From Virgibacillus sp. SK37 (lineage in GTDB: Bacteria; Bacillota; Bacilli; Bacillales; Amphibacillaceae), in NCBI RefSeq assembly GCF_000725285.1, contig NZ_CP007161.1, forward strand, positions 3,634,213 to 3,698,212: DNA of 64,000 nt. Reading direction: 5' to 3'. The notes under the pieces were generated by a model, which was not told the origin of the DNA, searched no databases, and saw only the letters and a list, made by a program, of their open reading frames with translations. This document shows, piece by piece, positions 9,245-17,834 of the stretch (positions are counted from its first letter, which is position 1; each line of letters begins with the position of its first letter). The translations under genes and the position numbers were made by a program.

Positions 9245-10231
9245 TTAAACACCTGCGTCAGGATTTGTTTTATCTAAGAATGCAACAGCAGCCATTTCAG
9301 AATCTACGTAACCAGCAGCAGGCCATACACGACCAATGATTTCATCACTCTCTTGACGAGCATTACGATCATGCTCCATAGTTACTTCTTGGAACAGGCC
9401 CCATGTCATGATATTTTTGTTTTGCAACATTACAACACGACCATTATGTGCTAAACCGTCTGGGTCACTAAGTGAATCAACAGTTACGATTTTAATACCG
9501 TCAAGGAATAATTCATCATTCTTAATGTAGAAACGATCTCCCATTTCAGTAGGACGTTCACGGTAGAAATCACGAATATCTAACTCATGGTCAAAGTCAA
9601 TAGCATAAGCCAAGTTCTTACGGTTTCTTAAACCTTTACGTGAAATAGCACGTTGTAATGCTAGTAAAGGTGCAAGTGGATTAGTAGAATCAAATGAATC
9701 ATTGTAGATTTTCACTCCTGCTTTCTTAATCCAACCGTCTTCTAGGTGTAAGAAGTCTTGCTCTGTGGTAGGAACAATATCTTTATCACCGTGTACAAGA
9801 TAAACTTCAATGTCATAAGAGATTTCGTCTGCTAACATGTCAATAAAGGTGTCTACTAATGCCTTTCCATATTGGTTGAGAATTTCAACATCGTCTTTAA
9901 GCACTAGTAAAGCACGAAGTTTCTTAGCAACTAATTCCTCTGTTACAACAAATGGTTTAGTTTCATCTGCGTCTGTAACATCACGGAAGTTACCTTGTGT
10001 ATCATACCCACTTCTTAAGGTTCTACCTTTATATCCCACATTGGAGATTTCTAGAGTATGACTATCCATCTTCGTAAACTTAGCAAAGTTCAACAAAGTG
10101 GTATTCTCTTGTAATTTTTTAACTAATTGTGCAAAGTGTTGTGGTTTTAAATAAACCTTTCCTAAATCTGAAATATCGAATGAATTAGCACTCTTTGCTG
10201 ATGCTAGAACATCGTCTAAATATCTTTTCAT
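9245..10231 (-). CDS. major capsid protein (HK97 fold)
   Basis: A 328-residue capsid protein following the protease/scaffold gene. It has the HK97-type layout: an N-terminal helical arm (DVLASAKSANSFDISDLGK), a beta P-domain (LEISNVGYKGRTLRSGYD), a long spine-helix region (AKKLRALLVLKDDVEILNQYG) and an A-domain late in the protein. Its length and place between protease and connectors match YqbE/XkdG-type capsids of PBSX and skin. Codon use and strong translation signals fit a late structural gene. Confidence 0.8.
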   Translation of the reverse strand: MKRYLDDVLASAKSANSFDISDLGKVYLKPQHFAQLVKKLQENTTLLNFAKFTKMDSHTLEISNVGYKGRTLRSGYDTQGNFRDVTDADETKPFVVTEELVAKKLRALLVLKDDVEILNQYGKALVDTFIDMLADEISYDIEVYLVHGDKDIVPTTEQDFLHLEDGWIKKAGVKIYNDSFDSTNPLAPLLALQRAISRKGLRNRKNLAYAIDFDHELDIRDFYRERPTEMGDRFYIKNDELFLDGIKIVTVDSLSDPDGLAHNGRVVMLQNKNIMTWGLFQEVTMEHDRNARQESDEIIGRVWPAAGYVDSEMAAVAFLDKTNPDAGV

Positions 10232-11335
10232 TTAAAATTCCCCCTTTTCTTCTTTTTTAACGCCGTTCTTATCACGGCCTAAGAATTCATAAAAATCGAA
10301 TCCTTGCTCAGGCTTTCCTGCCTCTGCGTCGAAGTCAAATGCTTCGCTACTCTTATTTCTACTTTTTGCGGATTTCTTAGAAGTGCCGCCTACACCACTA
10401 TTAACACCATCTGCGCTTAATTCCATGATTGTAGTTTTAATTAAATTCTTGATATATTCGTCTGTTAATTCCTTTTCAGACTTCTTATCAGTCTCTTCAG
10501 TGTTAGTCTCTTCTTCTGTTGAAGTTTCGTTATCTTCCTTATCTTCTTTATTTGTTTCTTCAGAAGCGGAAGTATCTTCTTCAGTTGTATCCCCCTCTTG
10601 AGTAGTAGTTTCTTCTACTTCTTCAGTTGTGGTATCTTCCTCCACCTCTTCGGTCTCAGCACCTTTCACTACGGATAAAATAAAATCTTTCAATTCTTCT
10701 TTAGTCATTTCGACATCCTCTCCTTTCGATTTCTTGGCTCGTTCGTCTTTCATAAACTCTACGAACCTCTTAAACAATCCCTTTTCTTCTAATTCCTTAG
10801 ATTTAAAGGCAAAGAATTCTGCTTTTGGAACAGCAGGCTTATCTACAATTGACACATGGGTGATAACGAAATCTCCTAGTTCTGCTAGAGTAGTTCTTTC
10901 ACTCTTATTTACTAAATCATTCAACTGCTCATTGGTTGCTGACTTAAATGAAAAGTCTTCAAGAGTGGAACGTCTTACTCCCATAATGGAGAACCCTGTC
11001 AACTTCCCGTCTAGTACGGCTTGCCATATATCAGGGTCAGAAACTTTAACAGACATAATCCATGTGCCAATAGGTAACTCAACTTCCTTTCCATAAACTT
11101 TTACAGTCATTGGGAAAGGCAATAAATAACTCTCTACAACTTTTGCAACATTGTTCAATGAGTGCTGTAAATCGCTATTTTGGTATTTTTCCATATACTC
11201 ATACATAAGGGCTTCAATCTGACTCTTAGTGACTACATCACCGTCAGTATCTGGCTCGTCTGGTATAAGTACAGCACCAGTCATGATTTGTAAATCCTTA
11301 TTTAAACCAATAATTGGACTACTTAATTCAGGCAT
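10232..11335 (-). CDS. XkdF-type prohead protease with scaffold domain
   Basis: About 367 residues from an ATG at 11335 (GGAG 9 bases upstream; the TTG at 11344 is less likely). The N-terminal 190 residues match the XkdF/YqbD putative prohead serine protease family (DEPDTDGDVVTKSQIE; PIGTWIMSVKVSDPDIWQAV; GFSIMGVRRS). The C-terminal half is an extreme Glu/Thr-rich stretch (about 225-300) followed by a short basic end, as expected of a fused capsid scaffold that is digested during maturation. The next gene is the capsid. Confidence 0.75.
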   Translation of the reverse strand: MPELSSPIIGLNKDLQIMTGAVLIPDEPDTDGDVVTKSQIEALMYEYMEKYQNSDLQHSLNNVAKVVESYLLPFPMTVKVYGKEVELPIGTWIMSVKVSDPDIWQAVLDGKLTGFSIMGVRRSTLEDFSFKSATNEQLNDLVNKSERTTLAELGDFVITHVSIVDKPAVPKAEFFAFKSKELEEKGLFKRFVEFMKDERAKKSKGEDVEMTKEELKDFILSVVKGAETEEVEEDTTTEEVEETTTQEGDTTEEDTSASEETNKEDKEDNETSTEEETNTEETDKKSEKELTDEYIKNLIKTTIMELSADGVNSGVGGTSKKSAKSRNKSSEAFDFDAEAGKPEQGFDFYEFLGRDKNGVKKEEKGEF

Positions 11336-11368
11336 ACACTTCAACTCCTTTCTAAAAGCCTTATACTC

Positions 11369-11445
11369 GCCCTGTAATGCACTTTACAAGGCAAGTAATA
11401 CAAATACCCCCTATAACCGTAAAAAACGATTGTAGAGGGTGTATA
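11369..11445 (-). promoter_or_regulatory. two stem-loops between MuF and protease genes
   Basis: A 128-bp gap in an otherwise tightly packed head operon. It has one hairpin with arms GCCCTGTAA/TTACAAGGC (11369-11392) and a second with arms near ACCCCCTATA/TGTAGAGGGT (11406-11440). Neither is followed by a strong U-run on the minus strand, so they look more like mRNA processing or stability structures ahead of the highly expressed capsid genes than terminators. Confidence 0.4.
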
Positions 11446-11463
11446 AGCGTTATTTTTGATTGA

Positions 11464-12333
11464 TTATGCTACATCTACCAAGTCACTTTCATAAAAGTAT
11501 GTTTGACCTATTGGAGGCATTTTGCCTAAAGGCATAACAAATGGAACTAATACGCAACGGCAATTAATCCATTCTTCAATTGGTCCTGTTCTATCACCGG
11601 GATGGGTTAATCCATTAGAGAATGCATCACCAACTCTGACTATTTGACCATGTAAAGAAACATGATCTGCATCAGAAGTAGAGCCGTCACGAACACGGTG
11701 GTCTTCTGCAGTAATCCACATATGATATTCAGCACCTATTTCCTGATTAACTAAATATGCACCTTGATTTTGTGCGCTGTTAATCTCAGTTCGTGCAATC
11801 CTTACTAGTTCATGCTCTTCCATACTTTTAAATTTACTTCGTAATCTATCAGCGGCCTCGTCAATACCTAATCCCTTATCATAACTTTCTACAAGGTTTT
11901 GCATAACATTTCCAGTCATTCTCTGAAGAGTTCTTTCACTTGCCTCGAAAGTTTGATTGAGAAGAATCTGCCTCACATTATCCTTAATAGGTGTAAATGC
12001 AACTCCTACACCAGCCTTCTGCATATTAGAGATTGTTCTATTAGCACCCCGTTGAGCGGCTTGTAATACTTCCTTTTCTATTTCTTTATTAAACTTATCT
12101 TGAACTAGAAAAAGAGATTCCAATATAATTCTACGAGTAATATCATTGCTAGGAACATTATCTAATTTCAATAATTCTCTTATTATCTTTTCAAATGCAG
12201 GGACAAATACCTTCTTCAAATTCTTATGCAATCGTATTTCAGCGGCTCTAGTATTTCGATTAACAGATTTAATTGCTTGTATTATTCCTTCTACTTGTTG
12301 GATATCAAGAAGTAGTTTTTCTAATTCTTTCAT
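11464..12333 (-). CDS. phage minor head protein (SPP1 gp7/MuF)
   Basis: A 289-residue protein. Residues 150-275 carry the MuF domain signature: R-I-A-R-T-E-I-N-S-A-Q-N, a W-I-T-A-E-D-H-R-V-R-D segment, H-G-Q-I-V, and the terminal HPGD-(n)-N-C-R-C motif. MuF proteins are injected or bind the portal. The ATG overlaps the portal stop by four bases (ATGA). The N-terminal 140 residues are helical. Confidence 0.88.
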   Translation of the reverse strand: MKELEKLLLDIQQVEGIIQAIKSVNRNTRAAEIRLHKNLKKVFVPAFEKIIRELLKLDNVPSNDITRRIILESLFLVQDKFNKEIEKEVLQAAQRGANRTISNMQKAGVGVAFTPIKDNVRQILLNQTFEASERTLQRMTGNVMQNLVESYDKGLGIDEAADRLRSKFKSMEEHELVRIARTEINSAQNQGAYLVNQEIGAEYHMWITAEDHRVRDGSTSDADHVSLHGQIVRVGDAFSNGLTHPGDRTGPIEEWINCRCVLVPFVMPLGKMPPIGQTYFYESDLVDVA

Positions 12334-13796
12334 TTAGACCACCACTTCTTTTTAGAAACTTGTATTTGCTCCTCTACGGTACTCTTCAAACTTTTTAAGG
12401 CATTCTCTACCTCTTCGTTTATCTGTTCGTTAATAGCCGTTTCTTCAGCCTCTGGTAGGTCTCCGTCAATTGCTTGACCATTCAGGTAGTGGTAATCCAT
12501 AGCAGGGTGAGAACTCTCCAAGAGGTTATACTTCCAACCAAAGTATTGAATTAATTGATTAGGAGTAATAGCAGCCTTATCAAATAACTTAATAGCCATA
12601 TCTAAATCTTTTTGTTCGTCTTCTAAGTCCATATCATTAAACTTAAATTCAAATGCTAAAGAACCTGTATTATGCTCTATAATGCTGTTCATAAAGCGTT
12701 CTAGTTTATTCTGCATAGGCTCAATAACACTTCTTTTATATATTTCAGTTTCTTGTTCTGAAACATTACCACCTAATGCACCACTTTCAGTAATTGCAAG
12801 GCGTGAAGCGGGAACACCGTGTGAAGATAATACTTCTTTCATATTGTCCTCTCTGTATAAACGGAAAGAGGCTTCTTTTACTTCTGTTGATAATTTTTCT
12901 ATTTTAACCTCAACAGGATTGGGTGAACCCTTCACAGACGGAATGGAAAGCACCATTGTAGAATGTGGGTTTTCTGTTAATTCGTCAAAGCGGTCTTCAA
13001 TTGCTCGTTCTAAATCTGTATAACCATCTTCACCAACAGGACCTTGATCGAATCCCCCTGATACAGTTACCAAACAAGCAGGAACACCAAAGTTGCCAAA
13101 CCAATCAATATTATATTCCCTTCTTGAAATATCACCCTTTACGGCTCCAAGTGCAGGAATGATACTAGGTTGTCCATAATAAGAATGACCCGGTGCATAA
13201 TCTACGTCAGAGTAGAATTCCCTTGCTCTTAATTCTGGAGGCAAACTACCAAGTTTTTTAATCTCCCCAGTTTCTTTATGCACGTCATATGGATACTTAT
13301 ATCTTTTGAAATATTTCTTTTTCATTCCTTTTTGTTGTAGTGCAACTTTACGACCTTTCAAGAATCGAATAGTATGTGCAGGAACATGCTCTATAAAATC
13401 AATAGCAGCATTTGGATTATTGTCTTCTCTACCAATCTCATAGAAGTCAAAACCAATAGAAAAGTAATCAATTAATCCTCTTTTATGAACTTCAACTAAA
13501 TCTTCATTCAGAGATTTAAGCATATTCTCAACTTCTTCAATACCTTCCTCTTCTTCTATAGATTTCAACTGCCACCCTAAACCTGCAATATCAACAGCCT
13601 TCTGATATACGGCTCTCTTGTGATATGTATTCTGTTCTAAAATGACAACTAAAGCGGGAAGATTATATGGAGGCTCTACCACTTGTTTATCTGTAAAGGA
13701 AAAGTCCATATCCTCCGTATTATTCTTAATAGCATGTCGTTCCAATATATCTTTTTCTATTAACTTCTTCTTACTTGTATATATAAATTGCTTCAC
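12330..13796 (-). CDS. phage portal protein (PBSX/YqbA family)
   Basis: A 488-residue portal, the dodecameric channel for DNA entry. Supporting segments are an N-terminal PPYNLPALVVILEQN region, AHTIRFLKG, YSDVDYAPGHSYYGQPSIIPAL, and the central R-E-Y-N-I-D-W-F-G-N-FGVPA-type helix typical of PBSX-family portals. The C-terminal 50 residues are Glu-rich and helical. GTG start at 13796 behind GGAGGTAG. A terminator stands just upstream (13817-13842), so the portal may begin its own transcript or depend on antitermination. Confidence 0.85.
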   Translation of the reverse strand: MKQFIYTSKKKLIEKDILERHAIKNNTEDMDFSFTDKQVVEPPYNLPALVVILEQNTYHKRAVYQKAVDIAGLGWQLKSIEEEEGIEEVENMLKSLNEDLVEVHKRGLIDYFSIGFDFYEIGREDNNPNAAIDFIEHVPAHTIRFLKGRKVALQQKGMKKKYFKRYKYPYDVHKETGEIKKLGSLPPELRAREFYSDVDYAPGHSYYGQPSIIPALGAVKGDISRREYNIDWFGNFGVPACLVTVSGGFDQGPVGEDGYTDLERAIEDRFDELTENPHSTMVLSIPSVKGSPNPVEVKIEKLSTEVKEASFRLYREDNMKEVLSSHGVPASRLAITESGALGGNVSEQETEIYKRSVIEPMQNKLERFMNSIIEHNTGSLAFEFKFNDMDLEDEQKDLDMAIKLFDKAAITPNQLIQYFGWKYNLLESSHPAMDYHYLNGQAIDGDLPEAEETAINEQINEEVENALKSLKSTVEEQIQVSKKKWWSK

Positions 13797-13816
13797 TAAA
13801 ACTACCTCCTTTCATA

Positions 13817-13842
13817 AGAAAAAGACCCTCTAAATGGGGTCT
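13817..13842 (-). terminator. intrinsic terminator before portal gene
   Basis: Minus-strand hairpin with arms AGACCCC/GGGTCT and a 7-base loop, followed by TTTTCTT. It separates the terminase/hypothetical block from the portal-head block. Confidence 0.65.
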
Positions 13843-13881
13843 GTAATCGTAGTTATAAAGTTCAATAGGTGTTCGTATAGG

Positions 13882-14220
13882 TTAAATAAATCCTTTATAA
13901 ATCAATAAGACTAATATCTGTATTAAGTGAATTGATTGATCAATAATTAATCCTGCACCTAATGGATTTAACTTTTTGTAAAAACCAACAGGCTTTGCTT
14001 TCATATAATCTGCTACTGCATGAACAATGAAAAGGAATAATATATCAAATAAATTAATATCAATCCCAATTAAAAAGGCAGCGGTTGCTATAACCCCTGT
14101 CCATATACCTGCATGTGTTATTAATGCAATCATATTCTTACCTTTTTGTTGTGCTAAGAAATCCCCTTGTAGTGGATAGTCAGCAAGTAGGTGTGCAAAT
14201 ATTAAAATTAATAAGTTCAT
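13882..14220 (-). CDS. DUF3307 membrane protein
   Basis: A 112-residue polytopic membrane protein with three to four hydrophobic helices and the DUF3307 motif near the N-terminus (AHLLADYPLQGDFLAQQKG). Members occur in phages and plasmids; their function is unknown. It lies between terminase and portal, four bases after the preceding gene. It could act in superinfection control or host takeover, but nothing in the sequence shows this. Confidence 0.75.
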   Translation of the reverse strand: MNLLILIFAHLLADYPLQGDFLAQQKGKNMIALITHAGIWTGVIATAAFLIGIDINLFDILFLFIVHAVADYMKAKPVGFYKKLNPLGAGLIIDQSIHLIQILVLLIYKGFI

Positions 14221-14223
14221 TTC

Positions 14224-14688
14224 TTATCTACCTCCCTCTCCTAAACTTAACAATCTGGTTATATCCTCTGGTTTATGCCCGTCCCACTCTGGTGCATATT
14301 CCAGTTCTTTTACTTTGAAATAATTCCAGTTATCTAAGTGATAATGATATGTGTAATTACCTTCCTCTGTTGTAATACCAACAATAAAATAATCTTCATA
14401 CATTGTTCCGTCTGCATGGAGTTTGGACTTCCAAGCCTTATCTTCATTTTGATTACAAATAACGGAAAACAGAATCATACGGTGATGGTACAATTCGTTA
14501 AAGGTATGATAGCCGTCTGAGATTTCACCATTATCTAAATTAAACCATTCAGGATAAATTAGTTTTATAATTTCGTCCCTCATTTTAATAGTTTCTTTCC
14601 CTTCGTCTCTAACGCAGAATTGTTGTATAAAAACGTCTGTAAGATAATCCACTTGCTGTGCTAGTTCCAACCTTGTGTATTTACTCAT
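14224..14688 (-). CDS. hypothetical prophage protein
   Basis: A 154-residue acidic soluble protein, not recognised. It contains aromatic-rich segments (EWDGHKPEDITRLL; YHHRMILFSVICNQNEDKAW; NYTYHYHLDNWNYF). A good ribosome site with the recurring leader GGAGGTAGATA precedes the ATG. It lies between terminase and the DUF3307 gene, in what looks like a moron-type insertion in the packaging module. Confidence 0.6.
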   Translation of the reverse strand: MSKYTRLELAQQVDYLTDVFIQQFCVRDEGKETIKMRDEIIKLIYPEWFNLDNGEISDGYHTFNELYHHRMILFSVICNQNEDKAWKSKLHADGTMYEDYFIVGITTEEGNYTYHYHLDNWNYFKVKELEYAPEWDGHKPEDITRLLSLGEGGR

Positions 14689-14704
14689 ACTTATCTACCT
14701 CCTT

Positions 14705-14965
14705 TTAAATATCAAAAAATGTGCTTTTAAAGTTCTTAATAGTGTCAATATCAATACCTATACACTCTTCTAGATATTGTTTCAATAACTCATATGCTTC
14801 TTCTAATGTAGATACAAAACTATAAATTGGATTTATATCCTCCTGAAAAATAACAATCTTAAAACCCAACAGTTCGTCCTCCACAACAAATGCAGTGCAT
14901 TCTTCAACTGAAAAACAAAACTTTCTATCAAGATTATAGTAATAACTAATATCGGATTGCCTCAT
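14705..14965 (-). CDS. hypothetical small prophage protein
   Basis: An 86-residue acidic protein, not recognised, with alternating beta-like segments (ECTAFVVEDELLGFKIVIF). Its start is preceded by AGGAGGTAGATATAT, identical to the leader of the tiny ORF just upstream and of the sigma-like gene at 18139. It is part of a run of small genes between terL and portal. Confidence 0.6.
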   Translation of the reverse strand: MRQSDISYYYNLDRKFCFSVEECTAFVVEDELLGFKIVIFQEDINPIYSFVSTLEEAYELLKQYLEECIGIDIDTIKNFKSTFFDI

Positions 14966-14971
14966 ATATAT

Positions 14972-15034
14972 CTACCTCCTTCTAATAACCTCAATAAGCA
15001 AAAATCCAACAAGAAATCCTAAAATATAAACCAT
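14972..15034 (-). CDS. 20-residue membrane micropeptide
   Basis: A small ORF (MVYILGFLVGFLLIEVIRRR) with an optimal AGGAGG 9 bases before the ATG. It is one hydrophobic helix with a basic C-terminus. Its stop codon overlaps the Shine-Dalgarno of the next gene, so it could be a translationally coupled leader or a genuine membrane peptide. The strong start and composition argue for translation; function is unknown. Confidence 0.5.
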   Translation of the reverse strand: MVYILGFLVGFLLIEVIRRR

Positions 15035-15040
15035 ATATAT

Positions 15041-16561
15041 CTACCTCCTTCTTCTTTTTCTAGGTGGGCTTACCCGTATTTCAACAGGCTGAACTCCACC
15101 CTTAATTGCTTGACCAAAGATAGCCAACATCATTACACGGTCATCCTTGTATCCAGTTGGTGCTTTAGGAACATCTTTTTCGTCATAAGAAAACACCCTC
15201 AATTCTTCAATCAAGGATGTGCTTCGTAAAATCAATTCTTCTTTATTTATCAATGCTCTTAAATCATCAATCATAATAGGACGGGTAACTGGTCCAGTAT
15301 GCCAACCTGCTTTACCGTCACGTGGAGAATAATAAAGATTAAAATAATTATGTGTTTCTTGTATTCGTTCGATTGCTCCTATACCAGTATTGTTCCTTTC
15401 AACCACAAGTAAAGCGTCGTTATACAAACGGCATAAGCCCACCACTTCGTCTGTAAAATTACGGAGAGGAATATTATTACATGCATATTCCAATACCTGC
15501 TCACCTTCCCTTGTGAAGATACCAAAGGCATTATTATCGCCTCCTGTTCCTTCTGAAGTATCAAAGGCTGCTATATATTCAACACCTGCTTCAGGCTTCT
15601 TGTATTGCTCTATATGGTCATTTAACTTGGTAAATGTATCTAACACATTATCAAACTGTTTTAATACCTTAGCAATGGAGAATGCAGGACGGCCAGAGTT
15701 TAAGAAGTTCATTTCGTATTCTTGTGAGAACTTTTCTTCGTCCATATCAGCACATTCCAATTCATACCAACGGCTAACTTGTTTAACCTTCTCAACCTGT
15801 TCAGTAGTGGGTTGTAATCCTCTTTTTCTTCTTTCTTCTAATTCATTAAACAGTTCGGTATCACCAACACGATCCGGTCTAGAAGTCCAGTGAATCTGTG
15901 TCTTACGGAATCCTTTTTCCTCCCCTTGTGTCCAGAAGCGGTGAAATAGATTACCGAATCCGTTTGGAGTACTGATACCAATAAATTTACCTGTATGGCC
16001 AAGTGCAGGTTTTAAACTATCCCAAACTTTATAAGGGTCTACACCTTTACGTGGGAAAGCCATTTCGTCCCAAATAGTAAATGTAGGAGTATCTGAACGA
16101 CCAGCAGATTCCGTCATACCAACAGATTTAATCATAGAGTTCATATCTGCAAACTCAATAATTGATTTGTTATTATCCCCTTCAGTTCCTCTCAAGAATG
16201 CAGGTAAGTAATCATACATTACTTTAATTCGATTTAATGCTTCGTCTGCTGCTGTTTTATCCATTGATAAGATAAGCCCTTTTTGGTCAAAGAAAAATAG
16301 ACACCTATGCAGTGCCCATATTAATGCTACCCACGATAAACCCATTTGACGGGATTTCAAGATAATATTCTTTTGGTGATTACCAATATCCACAAGTAAA
16401 TCCTTCTGAAATGGATAAGCCTTAAATTGAACAATCCCTCGCTCTTTATCATTAAACCAGATATAAGTATTAGCAAAGTAAACAATATCGTCTCTACATT
16501 TCTTTATTTCCCTTACATTCTCAGGAGTTAGTAAAACAATATCTTCTTTATTCTTCCTCAT
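15041..16561 (-). CDS. terL: terminase large subunit
   Basis: The 506-residue packaging motor. The ATPase domain has an adenine-binding Q (FKAYPFQ), a Walker A variant S-R-Q-M-G-L-S (about residue 55-61), Walker B FTIWDEMAF (about 158-166) and a coupling SGRSDTPT region. The nuclease domain shows FDTSEG (first catalytic Asp) and a late KDDRVMMLAI acidic pair. The ATG at 16561 follows GGAGGAAGAG; the longer reading to 16606 has no ribosome site. It overlaps terS by 14 bases. Confidence 0.93.
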   Translation of the reverse strand: MRKNKEDIVLLTPENVREIKKCRDDIVYFANTYIWFNDKERGIVQFKAYPFQKDLLVDIGNHQKNIILKSRQMGLSWVALIWALHRCLFFFDQKGLILSMDKTAADEALNRIKVMYDYLPAFLRGTEGDNNKSIIEFADMNSMIKSVGMTESAGRSDTPTFTIWDEMAFPRKGVDPYKVWDSLKPALGHTGKFIGISTPNGFGNLFHRFWTQGEEKGFRKTQIHWTSRPDRVGDTELFNELEERRKRGLQPTTEQVEKVKQVSRWYELECADMDEEKFSQEYEMNFLNSGRPAFSIAKVLKQFDNVLDTFTKLNDHIEQYKKPEAGVEYIAAFDTSEGTGGDNNAFGIFTREGEQVLEYACNNIPLRNFTDEVVGLCRLYNDALLVVERNNTGIGAIERIQETHNYFNLYYSPRDGKAGWHTGPVTRPIMIDDLRALINKEELILRSTSLIEELRVFSYDEKDVPKAPTGYKDDRVMMLAIFGQAIKGGVQPVEIRVSPPRKRRRR

Positions 16562-17057
16562 TGTTCTCTTCCTCCATAAGGACACGGAGAACGTCGGCTT
16601 TGTCAACTACCTCTAGAGAATGCTCATGCTTAGTTGTCGGTTCATCTATTAATTGAGTTGTACTCATTATTTTTATATTTTCCTTCAATGTATCCATAGC
16701 AACTTTTAACTCTCTAATATCATTGATTTGCATATTAGGACTAAGGACTGACTCCAGTATCCTCTCAAGGAGAGTTGAAGCAACCTTATATAGTTGATAT
16801 GAAAACTCATTCTTTATTTCTTCTCTTACATTCTTCTTTATATCTTCAAACAATTCGTCCCTTTCTTTCTTCCAGCCGTCTTGTGCAGCCCAATCATTCA
16901 ATGTACCGTAAGGCCATTCCAGCAGTTGTGCTACCTTTTCAACAGAAAGATGAGGATTAGCCATATACACTGCCATTGCTGCTACCCTTCTTTTAGGGCT
17001 TTTCTTAGGCAACTTCTTTACTTCTTCTATATCGTTAAAATTTACTTTCTTAGCCAC
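16548..17057 (-). CDS. terS: terminase small subunit
   Basis: A 169-residue DNA-recognition subunit with an N-terminal helix-turn-helix (MANPHLSVEKVAQLLEWPYGTLNDWA is the HTH region) and a central helical oligomerisation segment. It lies upstream of and overlaps terL. The 500-bp region before it is non-coding and holds structured RNA elements and possibly the packaging (pac/cos) site. Confidence 0.85.
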   Translation of the reverse strand: MAKKVNFNDIEEVKKLPKKSPKRRVAAMAVYMANPHLSVEKVAQLLEWPYGTLNDWAAQDGWKKERDELFEDIKKNVREEIKNEFSYQLYKVASTLLERILESVLSPNMQINDIRELKVAMDTLKENIKIMSTTQLIDEPTTKHEHSLEVVDKADVLRVLMEEENNEEE

Positions 17058-17191
17058 TTCAACCCCTCCTTTCTTTATGAGCGTTTTATGGGTTTTCTAT
17101 GTTTATAGGCAAAAAATAACCTAAAAATCGGTGGTATATAGCCCTTATTTTCGTCTTTAAATACTTCCTAAGGTGTTTATATAGGCAAGAC

Positions 17192-17226
17192 TTAAAAACA
17201 AAAATAGAGGCATATAACAGCCTCTA
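17192..17226 (-). terminator. terminator of structured RNA locus
   Basis: Minus-strand perfect 7-bp hairpin TAGAGGC/GCCTCTA with an 8-base loop followed by TTTTTGTTTTT. It closes the non-coding transcript just before terS. Confidence 0.75.
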
Positions 17227-17252
17227 ACACGCGTGGTCTATAAACAAAGTTA

Positions 17253-17374
17253 GCCGAGTAATCACTCTGACCTGTTCCCCAACAGGATTAACCTTCCTCA
17301 TCTTTCGCACGGTTTGCATGCAGTAAACTCTACTCGGCACAGAGGGGGGAAGACAGCGGCTTTTGCCCTGCCTC
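17253..17374 (-). ncRNA. structured RNA domains downstream of tRNA-like element
   Basis: Two closed structures on the minus strand. The first (17342-17374) has outer arms GAGG/CCTC and an inner hairpin CAG-GGC-AAAA-GCC-G-CTG. The second (17253-17338) is closed by a perfect 7-bp helix GCCGAGT/ACTCGGC. Inside it are a GTTT/AAAC hairpin and a perfect CCTGTT-GGGG-AACAGG hairpin. The terminator follows. No ORF of note spans the region. I do not recognise an RNA family; a phage regulatory, packaging-related or tRNA-derived RNA is possible. Confidence 0.5.
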
Positions 17375-17383
17375 ATAGTATGT

Positions 17384-17450
17384 TGGTGTCTGTTGTAAGG
17401 AATCGAACCTTACCAAGCCTATACGTAATATCTTGAATGCCCTAACAGAC
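17384..17450 (-). ncRNA. tRNA-like structure with encoded CCA
   Basis: A 67-nt element with a 7-bp acceptor helix GTCTGTT/AACAGAC, a T-arm GTAAG-GTTCGATTC-CTTAC containing the canonical TTCGATT loop, discriminator A and an encoded CCA. Between acceptor and T-arm there are only 30 nt, which fold as one hairpin (CAAG/CTTG) and give neither a D-arm nor a proper anticodon arm. It is therefore not a normal tRNA. It could be a tRNA mimic, as in tmRNA-like or plant-virus elements, or a degraded phage tRNA. It starts right behind the U-run of an upstream terminator. Confidence 0.6.
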
Positions 17451-17451
17451 A

Positions 17452-17495
17452 TATAAAAAAAAAGAAAAAGACAGGAACATTATTGTTAGCCTGCC
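17452..17495 (-). terminator. terminator after sigma-like operon
   Basis: Minus-strand hairpin GGCAGG/CCTGTC extended by AAC/GTT, followed by CTTTTTCTTTTTTTTT. It ends about 65 bp downstream of the region-4 gene and touches the 5' end of the tRNA-like element. Confidence 0.65.
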
Positions 17496-17561
17496 TCTTC
17501 CTTGATAGGAGGTGATACACTCTATATAACACCTTCTACGCTCATTTCCATGATTTTTAAA

Positions 17562-17834
17562 TTAATCTTTTTCAATATTTTTTACAATTCTTCTCACATA
17601 GTAAGAACATATATTATCAACCTTTGCCTCTGAAATTCCCATGTTATTTGCAATCTCATTTACTTCTAAATCTAAGTTATATCTTTGTAAAACAACAGAC
17701 CTTTCAAAAGCAGGGATATTTTCCAATTCGTATTTTAAACAAACCATTAATGGAACAATCTCTATATCTGTATAATCATATAAGTACTTCAAAGCGGCTC
17801 TGATATGTTCTGTCTTCAATTCTCTATCTAGCAT
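17562..17834 (-). CDS. sigma-70 region 4-like regulator (half of split sigma)
   Basis: About 90 residues. The C-terminal 50 have the sigma region 4 pattern (ERSVVLQRYNLDLEVNEIANNMGIS-EAKVDN): a helix-turn-helix that contacts -35 elements. It lacks region 2, which is encoded by the overlapping upstream gene in another frame. The ATG at 17834 overlaps that gene's stop; a GTG at 17843 is possible. Its position just before terminase matches late-gene activators (ArpU/RinA/Xpf position), so late promoter activation is likely. Confidence 0.65.
   Translation of the reverse strand: MLDRELKTEHIRAALKYLYDYTDIEIVPLMVCLKYELENIPAFERSVVLQRYNLDLEVNEIANNMGISEAKVDNICSYYVRRIVKNIEKD

Noticed and set aside
10629-11096. 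155-codon plus-strand ORF opposite the protease gene
   Set aside because: Ser/Thr-rich shadow of the acidic minus-strand gene with no ribosome site.
17253-17338. Second tRNA gene
   Set aside because: The 7-bp closing helix mimics an acceptor, but there is no T-loop TTC or CCA on either strand.
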